DNA of 64,000 bases, taken from contig JBGCFQ010000002.1 in the NCBI GenBank assembly GCA_045106985.1, positions 62,001 to 126,000 on the forward strand, given 5' to 3'. A program made the position numbers and the translations under genes. This DNA is from JAUIET01 sp045106985 (GTDB lineage: Bacteria > Pseudomonadota > Gammaproteobacteria > Pseudomonadales > JAUIET01). This document shows positions 36,177 through 44,373 of the stretch, piece by piece (the first letter of the stretch is position 1; each line of letters opens with the position of its first letter). The notes under the pieces are model-generated. The model was not told where the DNA came from. It ran no database searches and saw only the letters and a program-made list of their open reading frames with translations.

Positions 36177-37391
36177 ATGAAGCCCCTCGAAAAATCGCGC
36201 AAACTAAACGATGTATGCTATGAAATTCGTGGCCCTGTTTTAGCTGCCGCGACCCAGCTTGAAGAAGAGGGTCACAGAATTCTAAAGCTAAATATCGGCA
36301 ATCCTGCGCCATTTGGCTTTGAAGCGCCCGACGAAATCTTGCAAGACGTAATCGCCAATCTGCCAGAAGCACAAGGGTACTGTGATAGTCGAGGTCTTTA
36401 TTCCGCGCGTAAAGCGATCATGCAAGACTGCCAATCGCGCGGTCTTGTAGAAACACAGATGAAGGACATATTCCTCGGTAACGGCGTCAGCGAATTGATC
36501 AGCATTGCCACACAATGCCTTCTCAATGATGGCGACGAGGTTTTGATACCTGCCCCTGATTACCCACTCTGGACCGCGGCAACCTCGTTAGCTGGCGGCA
36601 AACCAGTACATTATGTTTGCGATGAGGAAGCGGACTGGGTGCCGGACCTAGCGGACATTCGCGCTAAAATATCCGATCGCACCAAGGCAATCGTAGTTAT
36701 TAACCCTAACAATCCTACAGGGGCGGTATACCCTGAGAGCGTACTTCGCGAGCTAGCGACAATCGCTGAAGAATTCCAGCTAGTCGTTCTTGCTGATGAA
36801 ATTTATGACCGCATTCTGTACGACGACAACGTGCATCACCCCATGGCAGGGTTGGTTAACGAAACCTTGTGTATTAGCTTTAACGGTTTGTCCAAGGCCT
36901 ATCGCCTAGCAGGTTTTCGATCGGGCTGGATGATACTAAGCGGTCAGCAGCGTCACGCGAGCGACTTCATAGAGGGTCTTCAAATACTAGCGTCAATGCG
37001 ATTGTGTGCCAATGTACCGGCACAGTTCGCCATTCAAACCGCATTAGGTGGTTATCAAAGTATTAACGAATATTTGCTGCCGAACGGACGTTTAACACAA
37101 CAACGCAATCTTGCTGTGGATATGTTAAATGACATTCCAGGTGTGAGCTGCAGCATGCCTGCAGGGGCAATCTATGTTTTTCCAAAAATCGATACGCAAC
37201 GATTCAACATTAGTGATGATGAGCGTTTTGTTTTCGACTTTTTGAAGGCTCAAAAAGTACTTCTTGTGCAGGGTTCAGGCTTCAATTGGCCACAGCCTGA
37301 TCACTTTCGCTTAGTGTTTCTGCCACACTTAGACGAACTTGAAAAGGCGATCAATAAGTTGGGCGAGTTTCTGGCTCACTACAAACAATAG
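36177..37391 (+). CDS. alaA: Glutamate-pyruvate aminotransferase AlaA
   Basis: AlaA is a class I/II PLP-dependent aminotransferase that makes alanine from pyruvate and glutamate. The 404-residue sequence starts MKPLEKSRKLNDVCYEIRGPV, close to E. coli AlaA. Lys240 in FNGLSKAYRLAGFRSGW is the Schiff-base lysine; the INPNNPTGAVYP and LADEIYDRILYDD blocks bind PLP. A strong inverted repeat follows the gene. Confidence 0.95.
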   Translation: MKPLEKSRKLNDVCYEIRGPVLAAATQLEEEGHRILKLNIGNPAPFGFEAPDEILQDVIANLPEAQGYCDSRGLYSARKAIMQDCQSRGLVETQMKDIFLGNGVSELISIATQCLLNDGDEVLIPAPDYPLWTAATSLAGGKPVHYVCDEEADWVPDLADIRAKISDRTKAIVVINPNNPTGAVYPESVLRELATIAEEFQLVVLADEIYDRILYDDNVHHPMAGLVNETLCISFNGLSKAYRLAGFRSGWMILSGQQRHASDFIEGLQILASMRLCANVPAQFAIQTALGGYQSINEYLLPNGRLTQQRNLAVDMLNDIPGVSCSMPAGAIYVFPKIDTQRFNISDDERFVFDFLKAQKVLLVQGSGFNWPQPDHFRLVFLPHLDELEKAINKLGEFLAHYKQ

Positions 37392-37403
37392 TGATGATTT
37401 AAT

Positions 37404-37437
37404 GCTGCTTAGGCACGCATTTAAGTGCCTAAGCAGC
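37404..37437. terminator. Perfect 13-base stem-loop between alaA and amtB
   Basis: The arms GCTGCTTAGGCAC and GTGCCTAAGCAGC are exact complements separated by 8 bases. It lies between the convergent alaA and ammonium transporter genes, so a bidirectional terminator is likely, though neither side has a long T-run. Confidence 0.6.
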
Positions 37438-37447
37438 GAACCTGCAT

Positions 37448-38755
37448 TCAGATGTCATACCCTCTTTCGTTATGTAGCACGATATCGAGCCCTTGTGTTT
37501 CCTCATCCTCGGTGACCCGTAGCCCAATCATAAGATCAATCAGTTTAAGCAAGACGTAAGTAATGATTCCGGTATAGATTAGTACAGCAAATATGCCGGT
37601 AAGCTGGACGCCTAGTTGCTGACCAATTGTCGTTATGCCATCGGCCAAACCCTGGCCGCTGAAAATACCTAATTCGGTACTGGCGAATATTCCGGCGAGG
37701 AAGGTTCCCAGAACGCCACCAACTCCGTGCACGGGAAAAACATCCAGTGAGTCATCTATCTTGAGCTTCTGCTTAAGATAATAAGTTGCGTAATAGCAAA
37801 CAAGACCCGCTGATAGCCCGATAACAATAGCGCCCGCCGGTCCAACATACCCTGATGCTGGCGTGATGGTACCTAAGCCGGCTACCATGCCCGTAACAAT
37901 ACCAAGTACACTCGGCTTTCCATATTTAACCCACTCAATCGTCATCCACATTAACGAACCACAGGCAGCCGATAAATGCGTAACCAATATGGCCATACCA
38001 GCATCACCATTGGCAGCTAATGCGCTACCGCCGTTAAAACCGAACCAACCAACCCATAGCATTCCCGCGCCGGTCACTGTCATGGTCATATTATGTGGAG
38101 GCATTGGCACCTTGCCATACCCCTTCCTGTTGCCAATAACCATCGCCGCCACAAGGGCTGCCACGCCGGCGGTGATGTGAACAACGGTTCCGCCAGCGAA
38201 GTCCAGCAAGCCCATTTGGCCTAGCCAACCCCCACCCCAAACCCAATGAGTTATGGGTGCATAGACAATCAGCAACCAAGCCGCACTGAACAACATCATT
38301 GCTGAGAATTTTGTTCGCTCCGCGTAGCCACCAATAATAAGTGCTGGCGTAATGATTGCAAAAGTCATCTGAAACATAACGAACACAGTTTCGGGTAGGT
38401 CTCCTGAAACCGAGTCCTCAGTCACACCGCGCAGGAACATTTTCCCCAAACCACCGAAATAGTCATTACCAGCATCAAACGCAATACTGTAGCCAACAGC
38501 AAACCATATAACAGATGCTAAGCAGCTAATGGCAAAGCACTGCATCAATATTGTCAGCACATTCTTGGAACGAACCAAGCCGGCATAAAACAGCGAGAGA
38601 CCAGGAATGGTCATGAATAGAACCAGCGCCGTTGATGTCATTATCCAACCGGTATTGGCGGCATCGACGCCCTGCTGCGCCTGTGCATTAAACGTCAGCA
38701 TCATCAACAAGCTGGCAATACTAACGCTGCGTGAGTTAAGCAATACGCTTCTCAT
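37448..38755 (-). CDS. amtB: Ammonium transporter, Amt family
   Basis: This 435-residue Amt/MEP/Rh channel conducts ammonium. A signal peptide (MRSVLLNSRSVSIASLLMMLTFNAQAQ) precedes 11 spans. Conserved features are the MTIPGLSLFYAGLVRSKNVL start, WVWGGGWLGQMGLLDFAGGTVVHITAG, and the pore His-containing DDSLDVFPVHGVGGVLGTFLAGIFAS. An upstream in-frame codon at 38812 would add 19 residues without a signal-like start. It is not adjacent to glnK, which is unusual for gammaproteobacteria. A candidate NtrC site and sigma-54 promoter lie upstream. Confidence 0.94.
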   Translation of the reverse strand: MRSVLLNSRSVSIASLLMMLTFNAQAQQGVDAANTGWIMTSTALVLFMTIPGLSLFYAGLVRSKNVLTILMQCFAISCLASVIWFAVGYSIAFDAGNDYFGGLGKMFLRGVTEDSVSGDLPETVFVMFQMTFAIITPALIIGGYAERTKFSAMMLFSAAWLLIVYAPITHWVWGGGWLGQMGLLDFAGGTVVHITAGVAALVAAMVIGNRKGYGKVPMPPHNMTMTVTGAGMLWVGWFGFNGGSALAANGDAGMAILVTHLSAACGSLMWMTIEWVKYGKPSVLGIVTGMVAGLGTITPASGYVGPAGAIVIGLSAGLVCYYATYYLKQKLKIDDSLDVFPVHGVGGVLGTFLAGIFASTELGIFSGQGLADGITTIGQQLGVQLTGIFAVLIYTGIITYVLLKLIDLMIGLRVTEDEETQGLDIVLHNERGYDI

Positions 38756-38904
38756 TTTTTTTCCTCTGGCAAAAATGTGCACCTTAATGAGCAATTCGTT
38801 TGCTAAATGCACCTAATTAGAGCGCGGCGCTTCCTGCGTCGCTTAGTATGATGATCGACCAAATTTTCAATACTTTTCAAATAACAGTATTAAAAATCAT
38901 ATTT

Positions 38905-38920
38905 TTCAATCACATAGCCA
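38905..38920 (-). promoter_or_regulatory. amtB: Candidate sigma-54 promoter for amtB
   Basis: Read on the minus strand the sequence is TGGCTATGTGATTGAA. It has TGGC and TTG at the correct spacing for the sigma-54 consensus TGGCACG-N4-TTGC, with A in place of the final C. The match is imperfect and the assignment rests partly on the nearby NtrC-like palindrome. Confidence 0.35.
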
Positions 38921-38951
38921 CATATTCAACATGTGCCAGCGATTCAAAGTT

Positions 38952-38968
38952 TGCACAACCATGGTGCG
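38952..38968. promoter_or_regulatory. amtB: Candidate NtrC binding site upstream of amtB
   Basis: The sequence TGCACAACCATGGTGCG closely matches the 17-base NtrC site TGCACCA-N3-TGGTGCA. It lies about 200 bases upstream of the transporter start and about 35-45 bases upstream of a weak sigma-54 promoter. Regulation by nitrogen limitation is inferred. Confidence 0.5.
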
Positions 38969-39094
38969 CACGCCCCATCATCGAATAGTTTTGAGCAATT
39001 ATCGTGCCTGCCGGCCACTTTTGTTGACAGCGAAGGCGACGCCAATTAACGTTATCAGTTGAAGTACTAATTAAATAGGTCTATCGGAAACTCA

Positions 39095-39352
39095 ATGAGC
39101 ACGAAATATCAGAAAGCGATCATCATTTTGGTTTGGCTATTGGTGATAGCCAATCTCTTTCTGCCTACTCCAGACTGGCTTGACCAAACACTGAAGGTGT
39201 TGGGGATTTTCCTGGTAGTCGCACACATCATTGAGTGTTTTCTGTTTAGGCGAAAAATAACTGCTAACAGCAAACCAGTATTGATGGGTTTTATCATGGT
39301 GTTTGTATTTGGCGTAATACACCTGAATACTCTACCGGACTATACCCACTAA
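39095..39352 (+). CDS. DUF1145 family small membrane protein
   Basis: This 85-residue protein has three predicted spans (AIIILVWLLVIANLFLP, LKVLGIFLVVAHIIECFLF, PVLMGFIMVFVFGVIHL) with a basic loop FRRKITANSKP. The arrangement and the AHIIECF motif fit DUF1145 (YhhL-like), a family of unknown function found in gammaproteobacteria. It is divergent from amtB and followed after 39 bases by the convergent PQQ dehydrogenase gene. Confidence 0.85.
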   Translation: MSTKYQKAIIILVWLLVIANLFLPTPDWLDQTLKVLGIFLVVAHIIECFLFRRKITANSKPVLMGFIMVFVFGVIHLNTLPDYTH

Positions 39353-39391
39353 CCAAACCCACTAGCCGCTCAAGCTTAAGCTAAGTAGCCG

Positions 39392-41527
39392 CTAAACCAT
39401 TAGCGGCATAACCGTATCAAAGAACCAGCGTTTTACCGCTTGCCACCAGTCGGGGGCATTTCGCCTCTGCTGCTCACTCTTTGCCCTCGACAAAATGTAC
39501 TGCCGAACAGATTCAGTTTCGACGGTACTTAACAGGTCGTTAAATGCAGCCATCCCTCGATCAGCATATAAACCACCTCGCACAATCGCGTCGAAATCTC
39601 GATGTTTTTCGCGGCTAAGAAAACGTAAATCTGCAATAGAGCTATGACTTGCTGCGCCGAAACCGTGGCAACGTCCACAATGTAATGAATATAATCGCTC
39701 GCCCTCCTCCAAGGTGACGTTATCGGCTACCGGTTCTTGCGCCAATACCAGTTCAGGGACTGGGCGCATAGCAGGCAACTCTTGTTTGCCGCCCAACTTA
39801 TAAGCCAATACTCTACCGTTACTAGCAGGTAATTGATCTCGTTCAGGGCCACTGTACTGGCTCATTGAGCCACCCCAACCAGCGGCAACTGCTATGTACT
39901 GCTCGCCATTAACTGCGTAGCTAATTGGTGGCGCCATCACTCCAACCTGAGTGTTTGCTCGCCAAACCTCTTCTCCAATGTCTGACCTGTAGGCGCTAAG
40001 AATGCCTTCCGGATGCCCCATAAACACCAGGTTGCCAGCCGTGGCCAAAGTGCCGCCAACCCATGACTTGTGTAAGTCAACGCGCCAACGCGCTTTTTGC
40101 AAAAGAGGATCCCAAGCTAGCAAGCTACCGTGATGCATGGCTCGCAATGAGGCTGCAAGCATGCCTGGCGGAGGAGTTTGCTCAGACAAATCTAAACCGG
40201 TATTTAAACTCCGCGTTGGTTTAAATACAGAGTCTGCCTTGAACCGGTAACCTTGTTCAATGACGGGAATAAAGACCAAGCCATACCGTGGGTCGTATGA
40301 CATTGGATGCCAATTATGAGCGCCCACTTGGGACGGAAGAATGTAACGCGGTTTTTCCAAATAATCGGCTTTCTCCGTACGCACTGGCCTACCTGTTTCC
40401 ATATCGATATGGCTCGCCCAGTTAACCCGCGCATACGGTTCGGCGGATATCAGCTGTCCAGTCGCCCTGTCGATTACATAGAAAAAGCCATTCTTTGGGG
40501 CTTGCATTAAAACCTTGCGTCGCTCGCTATCGATCTCAATATCCGCGAGCATAATATGTTGTGTTGCCGTGTAATCCCACTGCTCGGCTGGCGTGGTTTG
40601 GTAGTGCCAAACATAACGGCCATCTTCAGGCTTCAAAGCAACAATCGACGACAGAAAAAGATTGTCGCCTCCTCCCGGACTGCGCAATTCGGCATTCCAT
40701 GGTGATCCATTACCAACGCCTATATAAAGTAAGTCCAAGTCAGGGTCATAGGCCATTGAATCCCAGACTGTCCCGCCACCGCCCAGCGTCCACCACTGAC
40801 CATTCCAAGTATCGGCCGCGGTTTCCATAGCATCATTTTCGAATCCCTTATCCGGGTTGCCTGGCACAGTGTGGAAACGCCAAAGCAGTCGACCAGTGAC
40901 TGCGTCATAGGCTGACACGTATCCACGAACGCCAAAATCAGCACCACCGTTGCCAATGATAACTTTACCCTTAACTATGCGAGGCGCTCCTGTGATCGAA
41001 TACGGCTGACTTATATCAACAGTCTCGGTCTGCCACACAAGCTGACCGGATTTTGCATCTACGGCAATCAGGCGGCCATCAAAGGCACCGAAGTAAACTT
41101 TATCGCCCCACACTGCGGCGCCGCGATTTACAACATCACAGCAAGCGTAATAGCCTCTTGCGCGATCCACTTTGGGGTCAAAGCGCCACAGCTCTTGCCC
41201 AGTAGCGGCATCTAGAGCGAGCATCACGCTCCAGCTCAATGTCAGGTACATTACCCCGTCAACGACAAGAGGCGTGGCTTCTAGCCCACGATTTGATCCC
41301 GTCTCTGTGAACCATGCAAGACCGAGCTTCTTAACTGTACCCTCAGAGATGGAGTCCAACGGGCTGTAACGCTGCTCGGAATAGCCACGACCATGACTAA
41401 GCCAATTTTCGGGTTCAGATTCAATCCCTGTTATTCGCTCTGCGTTCACTTCCGCAGCGTTGCTATTAGCGGCATAGAAAATGAAAACAACTATTGGAGC
41501 TAATAATGAACGTCTAATCAAAGCCAT
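39392..41527 (-). CDS. PQQ-dependent alcohol dehydrogenase with C-terminal cytochrome c domain
   Basis: This 711-residue periplasmic quinohaemoprotein has a signal peptide (MALIRRSLLAPIVVFIFYAANSNAA), an eight-bladed propeller to about residue 590, and a C-terminal haem-binding motif LHCGRCHG (C-x-x-C-H). The vicinal Cys-Cys of YACCDVVNRG contacts PQQ, and the catalytic Asp is in EQWDYTATQ. The repeat FGAFDGRLIAVDAKSGQLVW is a typical blade. It should oxidise primary alcohols and pass electrons to a c-type cytochrome. No PQQ synthesis genes are in the window. I chose the ATG at 41527 for its signal peptide. Confidence 0.92.
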   Translation of the reverse strand: MALIRRSLLAPIVVFIFYAANSNAAEVNAERITGIESEPENWLSHGRGYSEQRYSPLDSISEGTVKKLGLAWFTETGSNRGLEATPLVVDGVMYLTLSWSVMLALDAATGQELWRFDPKVDRARGYYACCDVVNRGAAVWGDKVYFGAFDGRLIAVDAKSGQLVWQTETVDISQPYSITGAPRIVKGKVIIGNGGADFGVRGYVSAYDAVTGRLLWRFHTVPGNPDKGFENDAMETAADTWNGQWWTLGGGGTVWDSMAYDPDLDLLYIGVGNGSPWNAELRSPGGGDNLFLSSIVALKPEDGRYVWHYQTTPAEQWDYTATQHIMLADIEIDSERRKVLMQAPKNGFFYVIDRATGQLISAEPYARVNWASHIDMETGRPVRTEKADYLEKPRYILPSQVGAHNWHPMSYDPRYGLVFIPVIEQGYRFKADSVFKPTRSLNTGLDLSEQTPPPGMLAASLRAMHHGSLLAWDPLLQKARWRVDLHKSWVGGTLATAGNLVFMGHPEGILSAYRSDIGEEVWRANTQVGVMAPPISYAVNGEQYIAVAAGWGGSMSQYSGPERDQLPASNGRVLAYKLGGKQELPAMRPVPELVLAQEPVADNVTLEEGERLYSLHCGRCHGFGAASHSSIADLRFLSREKHRDFDAIVRGGLYADRGMAAFNDLLSTVETESVRQYILSRAKSEQQRRNAPDWWQAVKRWFFDTVMPLMV

Positions 41528-41557
41528 ATAAAATGCAAGTCCTGAATTCCAGATACA

Positions 41558-41583
41558 CGAAACCCGGCCTAAGCCGGGTTTCG
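41558..41583 (-). terminator. Perfect 11-base hairpin between the lipoprotein and PQQ dehydrogenase genes
   Basis: CGAAACCCGGC and GCCGGGTTTCG form an exact stem with a 4-base loop. It lies 49 bases after the lipoprotein stop and 31 bases before the dehydrogenase start, both on the minus strand. There is only a weak U-tract, so partial termination or RNA stabilisation are both possible. Confidence 0.55.
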
Positions 41584-41631
41584 AATTGATGCAGATATGC
41601 AACAACAAAAGCGAGCGTGCCGCTTTTGTGA

Positions 41632-42093
41632 TTACTTACCGAGTTTGTCAGCACCCGCTTTGATTGCGTCAGCTGCCTTATCTTTGGCAGAATCTGCAGC
41701 ATCACCAGCCATACCTTTCGCGCCTTCAACAGCGTCTCCAGCCATGTCTTTCGCGCCGTCTACAGCGTCACCGGCCATATCTTTCGCGCCTTCAACAGCA
41801 TTACCAGCCGCGTCTCCAGCTGCATCAACAGCATTGCCCGCTGCGTCAGCCGCATCAGAAGCCATATCTGAAGCACCTTCAGCTACACTACCCGCCGCAT
41901 CGCCGACTGCATCAACTGCGCCTGCACCTGCATCAACAGCTGACTCAGCTGCTTCTCCTACGGCGTCAGCTGCGCTGTCCATAGTATCTTTCATTGAATC
42001 GGCGACAGATTTACCGTCGTCTCCGCCACATGCAACCAGCGCAAGAGCTGTTACGCTACCTGCAATTAGCATTTTCAGTTGATTCTGTTTCAT
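41632..42093 (-). CDS. Ala-rich repeat lipoprotein
   Basis: This 153-residue predicted lipoprotein starts MKQNQLKMLIAGSVTALALVACGGDDG; the lipobox is LVAC. The rest has almost no aromatic residues and is built of 11-residue units such as MAGDAVEGAKD, with Ala, Gly, Asp and Lys dominating. The repeats are visible in DNA as 33-base units. The pattern resembles LEA-like or apolipoprotein-like amphipathic helices. Aspartate at position 2 after the Cys is absent (G-G-D-D follow), so outer-membrane sorting is likely. I recognise no named family. An upstream ATG at 42108 would add five residues. Confidence 0.8.
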   Translation of the reverse strand: MKQNQLKMLIAGSVTALALVACGGDDGKSVADSMKDTMDSAADAVGEAAESAVDAGAGAVDAVGDAAGSVAEGASDMASDAADAAGNAVDAAGDAAGNAVEGAKDMAGDAVDGAKDMAGDAVEGAKGMAGDAADSAKDKAADAIKAGADKLGK

Positions 42094-42365
42094 TTGATTA
42101 ACTCCCATTAAAAAGGTACTGAAAACTTATCATAGCCTTCGCGCCTATAATAGCGAATCCGGCCCCAAGTGCTTGCAACCCTACTGCATTTTTCAAATGT
42201 TTACCGCCCGAAGACTAAGCAGACCTGCATTCAACGTCAGATACTAGTTTCCTGATCGCTCGAGCTTTATTATTTAATGACTCGTGTTGCGCACTCGCAT
42301 ACCATACCACGGCAGAACGACCTGGCAAAGCCGTGCGTCTTCGTTGTGATTGCTCAGGATATGCC

Positions 42366-43139
42366 ATGCCTCTAGATAAACGCCCAAACAGAGAACGACT
42401 GAACAAAACCATCACGCTTTATGGCCGGAACCCTGTCTTGGAAGCGTTGAATGACAATAATCTGACCATTGATCGGCTGCACTTGGCCGATAGCAATCGC
42501 CCCGGAGCAGCAATTAATAGCATGATCGCGTTGGCCGAACGCAGAAATGCGGATATTGCTTACCACAGTCGCAAAGAACTCAGCCGAATATCTCGCAATG
42601 GTCGGCAAGATCAGGGGGTTGCGGTGGATATTTTTTGTCCTTCCCTGAGCTACTTTGACGATTGGGTAGTGGGAGAGAAGACTCCATCCAAGCTCAAGTT
42701 AATTGTTTTGGATGGAATAACCAACCCACAGAATTCAGGCATGATTATCAGATCATGTTACGCAGCGGGCATTGACGCGATTCTAATTGGCACCAAGGAC
42801 ATGGGCGCATTCAACCCATTGCTAGTTAAAGCCAGCGCCGGCACTGCTCTGAGGGCGCCCCTAGTCTATAGTCAGGACCTGGTTGCCAGCTTAAAGGCAT
42901 TGAGAGATAGGGGCGTCATCATTTGCACTTTGGCCGCAGACGCGCCGACCAGTTTGTTCCACCCAGATAGCCCGAAAAACGGGGCCTTTGTGTTTGGCAA
43001 CGAAACTGACGGTGTCTCTTCTCAAATAAGGAGCATCAGTAACACGTCAGTTTCAATACCAATGCAAGGACAAGTTGAATCATTGAACGTCGCGATTAGC
43101 GCCGCCTTGGTTGCATTTCGTGTGTGCAATACAGGATAA
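42366..43139 (+). CDS. TrmH/SpoU-family RNA 2'-O-methyltransferase (RlmB-like)
   Basis: This 257-residue SPOUT methyltransferase probably acts on rRNA or tRNA ribose. The N-terminal substrate-binding domain begins ITLYGRNPVLEALNDN, as in RlmB. The catalytic domain has VLDGITNPQNSGMIIRSCYAAG, the FGNETDGVSSQI loop and the knot motif SIPMQGQVESLNVAISAALVAF. E. coli RlmB methylates G2251 of 23S rRNA; this protein could be that or a paralogue (no rnr or rpsF neighbours). Two ATGs at 42361 and 42366 overlap; the second is in frame. Confidence 0.9.
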   Translation: MPLDKRPNRERLNKTITLYGRNPVLEALNDNNLTIDRLHLADSNRPGAAINSMIALAERRNADIAYHSRKELSRISRNGRQDQGVAVDIFCPSLSYFDDWVVGEKTPSKLKLIVLDGITNPQNSGMIIRSCYAAGIDAILIGTKDMGAFNPLLVKASAGTALRAPLVYSQDLVASLKALRDRGVIICTLAADAPTSLFHPDSPKNGAFVFGNETDGVSSQIRSISNTSVSIPMQGQVESLNVAISAALVAFRVCNTG

Positions 43140-43152
43140 CGCTTTTCTCTCT

Positions 43153-44328
43153 CTACTTGCTCAAATAAGCCATCGAGGCTTCAAGGCCTTCGATGCTCAT
43201 GGGGTACATATGCCCTTCCATTATTTTCTGAGTCATACTCACAGATTGACTGTATTCCCACTGATTCGGCGGCAATGGATTGATCCAGGCAACCTTGTCA
43301 TAGGTTTTCCTAATTCGATTCATCCACACTTCACCAGCTTCTTCATTCCAGTGTTCAACGCTACCACCAGGTTGCGCAATTTCGTATGGTGACATCGATG
43401 CATCGCCAATAAAAATTACTTTATAGTCGCTGGCATAGGTGTGCAGAACTTCCAAGGTGGACGTGGTGTCATTGAACCGACGGATATTGTTCTTCCAGAC
43501 AGATTCATAAATAAAATTGTGGAAATAAAAATATTCCAGATGCTTGAACTCTGTGCGCGCGGCACTGAACAACTCTTCACACACCTTAACGTGCGGGTCC
43601 ATTGAGCCGCCAACATCAAGAAACAACAATACTTTGACAGCGTTGTGCTTTTCTGGAACCATTTTAATATCGAGCATACCGGCATTTCTTGCCGTCGAAC
43701 GAATTGTATCTGACAAATCAAGCTCATCTTCAGCGCCACTGCGCGCGAATTTACGCAAACGACGCATCGCCAGTTTGATATTTCTTGTACCTAATTCAAC
43801 GCTGTCGTCCAGGTTTTTAAACTCGCGCTTGTCCCAAACTTTTACGGCTTTATTGTTCTTCCCTTCGCCACCAACTCTTATGCCTTCCGGATGATATCCG
43901 CCGTGTCCGAAGGGTGATGTACCACCTGTACCTATCCATTTGTTTCCGCCTTCATGGCGTTCTTTTTGCTCTTCGAGACGTTTCTTGAACGCCTCTATGA
44001 GTTTTTCCAACCCACCCAGGGACTCAATTTTGGCCTTCTCTTCTTCAGTAAGGTGTTTTTCAAACTCCTTGCGTAGCCAGTCCTCAGGTATCAGGGCTTC
44101 GATTATGTCATCGACAGATTCTAGATCCTTAAAGTACAAGGAAAAAGCGCGATCAAATTTATCGTAATACTTCTCATCCTTAACAAGGCATGTACGGCTG
44201 AGAAAATAAAATTCTTCCGCATCACCGAACACCAAACGGTGCTGCAGAGCTTCGATCAAATCCATGAGTTCGCGCAACGTTACTGGTATTTCAGCATTGC
44301 GCAATCCATTGAAAAAACTGATCAACAT
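43153..44328 (-). CDS. VWA domain (CoxE-like) protein, partner of the MoxR ATPase
   Basis: This 391-residue protein has a helical N-terminal half (with the charged stretch EEKAKIESLGGLEKLIEAFKKRLEEQKERHE) and a C-terminal von Willebrand A domain. The MIDAS motif reads LFLDVGGSMDPH near residue 243, a D-x-G-x-S variant. Pairs of VWA proteins with MoxR ATPases act as metal-insertion or complex-assembly chaperones. It lies 45 bases downstream of the moxR gene and is presumably cotranscribed. The client is unknown. Confidence 0.88.
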   Translation of the reverse strand: MLISFFNGLRNAEIPVTLRELMDLIEALQHRLVFGDAEEFYFLSRTCLVKDEKYYDKFDRAFSLYFKDLESVDDIIEALIPEDWLRKEFEKHLTEEEKAKIESLGGLEKLIEAFKKRLEEQKERHEGGNKWIGTGGTSPFGHGGYHPEGIRVGGEGKNNKAVKVWDKREFKNLDDSVELGTRNIKLAMRRLRKFARSGAEDELDLSDTIRSTARNAGMLDIKMVPEKHNAVKVLLFLDVGGSMDPHVKVCEELFSAARTEFKHLEYFYFHNFIYESVWKNNIRRFNDTTSTLEVLHTYASDYKVIFIGDASMSPYEIAQPGGSVEHWNEEAGEVWMNRIRKTYDKVAWINPLPPNQWEYSQSVSMTQKIMEGHMYPMSIEGLEASMAYLSK

Positions 44329-44373
44329 TGTGGCCGTTCCTTTTCTTTACTAACCCTAGCTGTGCTGCCGGTT

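Larger units (their letters stand above)
38756..39094. other. 339-base divergent gap between amtB and the DUF1145 gene
   Basis: This gap is AT-rich around 38860-38925. It holds a candidate sigma-54 promoter (38905-38920, minus strand) and an NtrC-like palindrome (38952-38968). I see no coding frame and no glnK remnant. Confidence 0.55.

Noticed and set aside
41690..41960. 33-base repeats suggesting an intergenic satellite or CRISPR
   Set aside because: The repeats are in frame within the lipoprotein gene and encode 11-residue units; there are no spacers.
41597..42082. A 161-codon plus-strand frame rich in Ala and Ser
   Set aside because: It is the exact antisense of the repetitive lipoprotein; the repeat structure keeps the other frames open.
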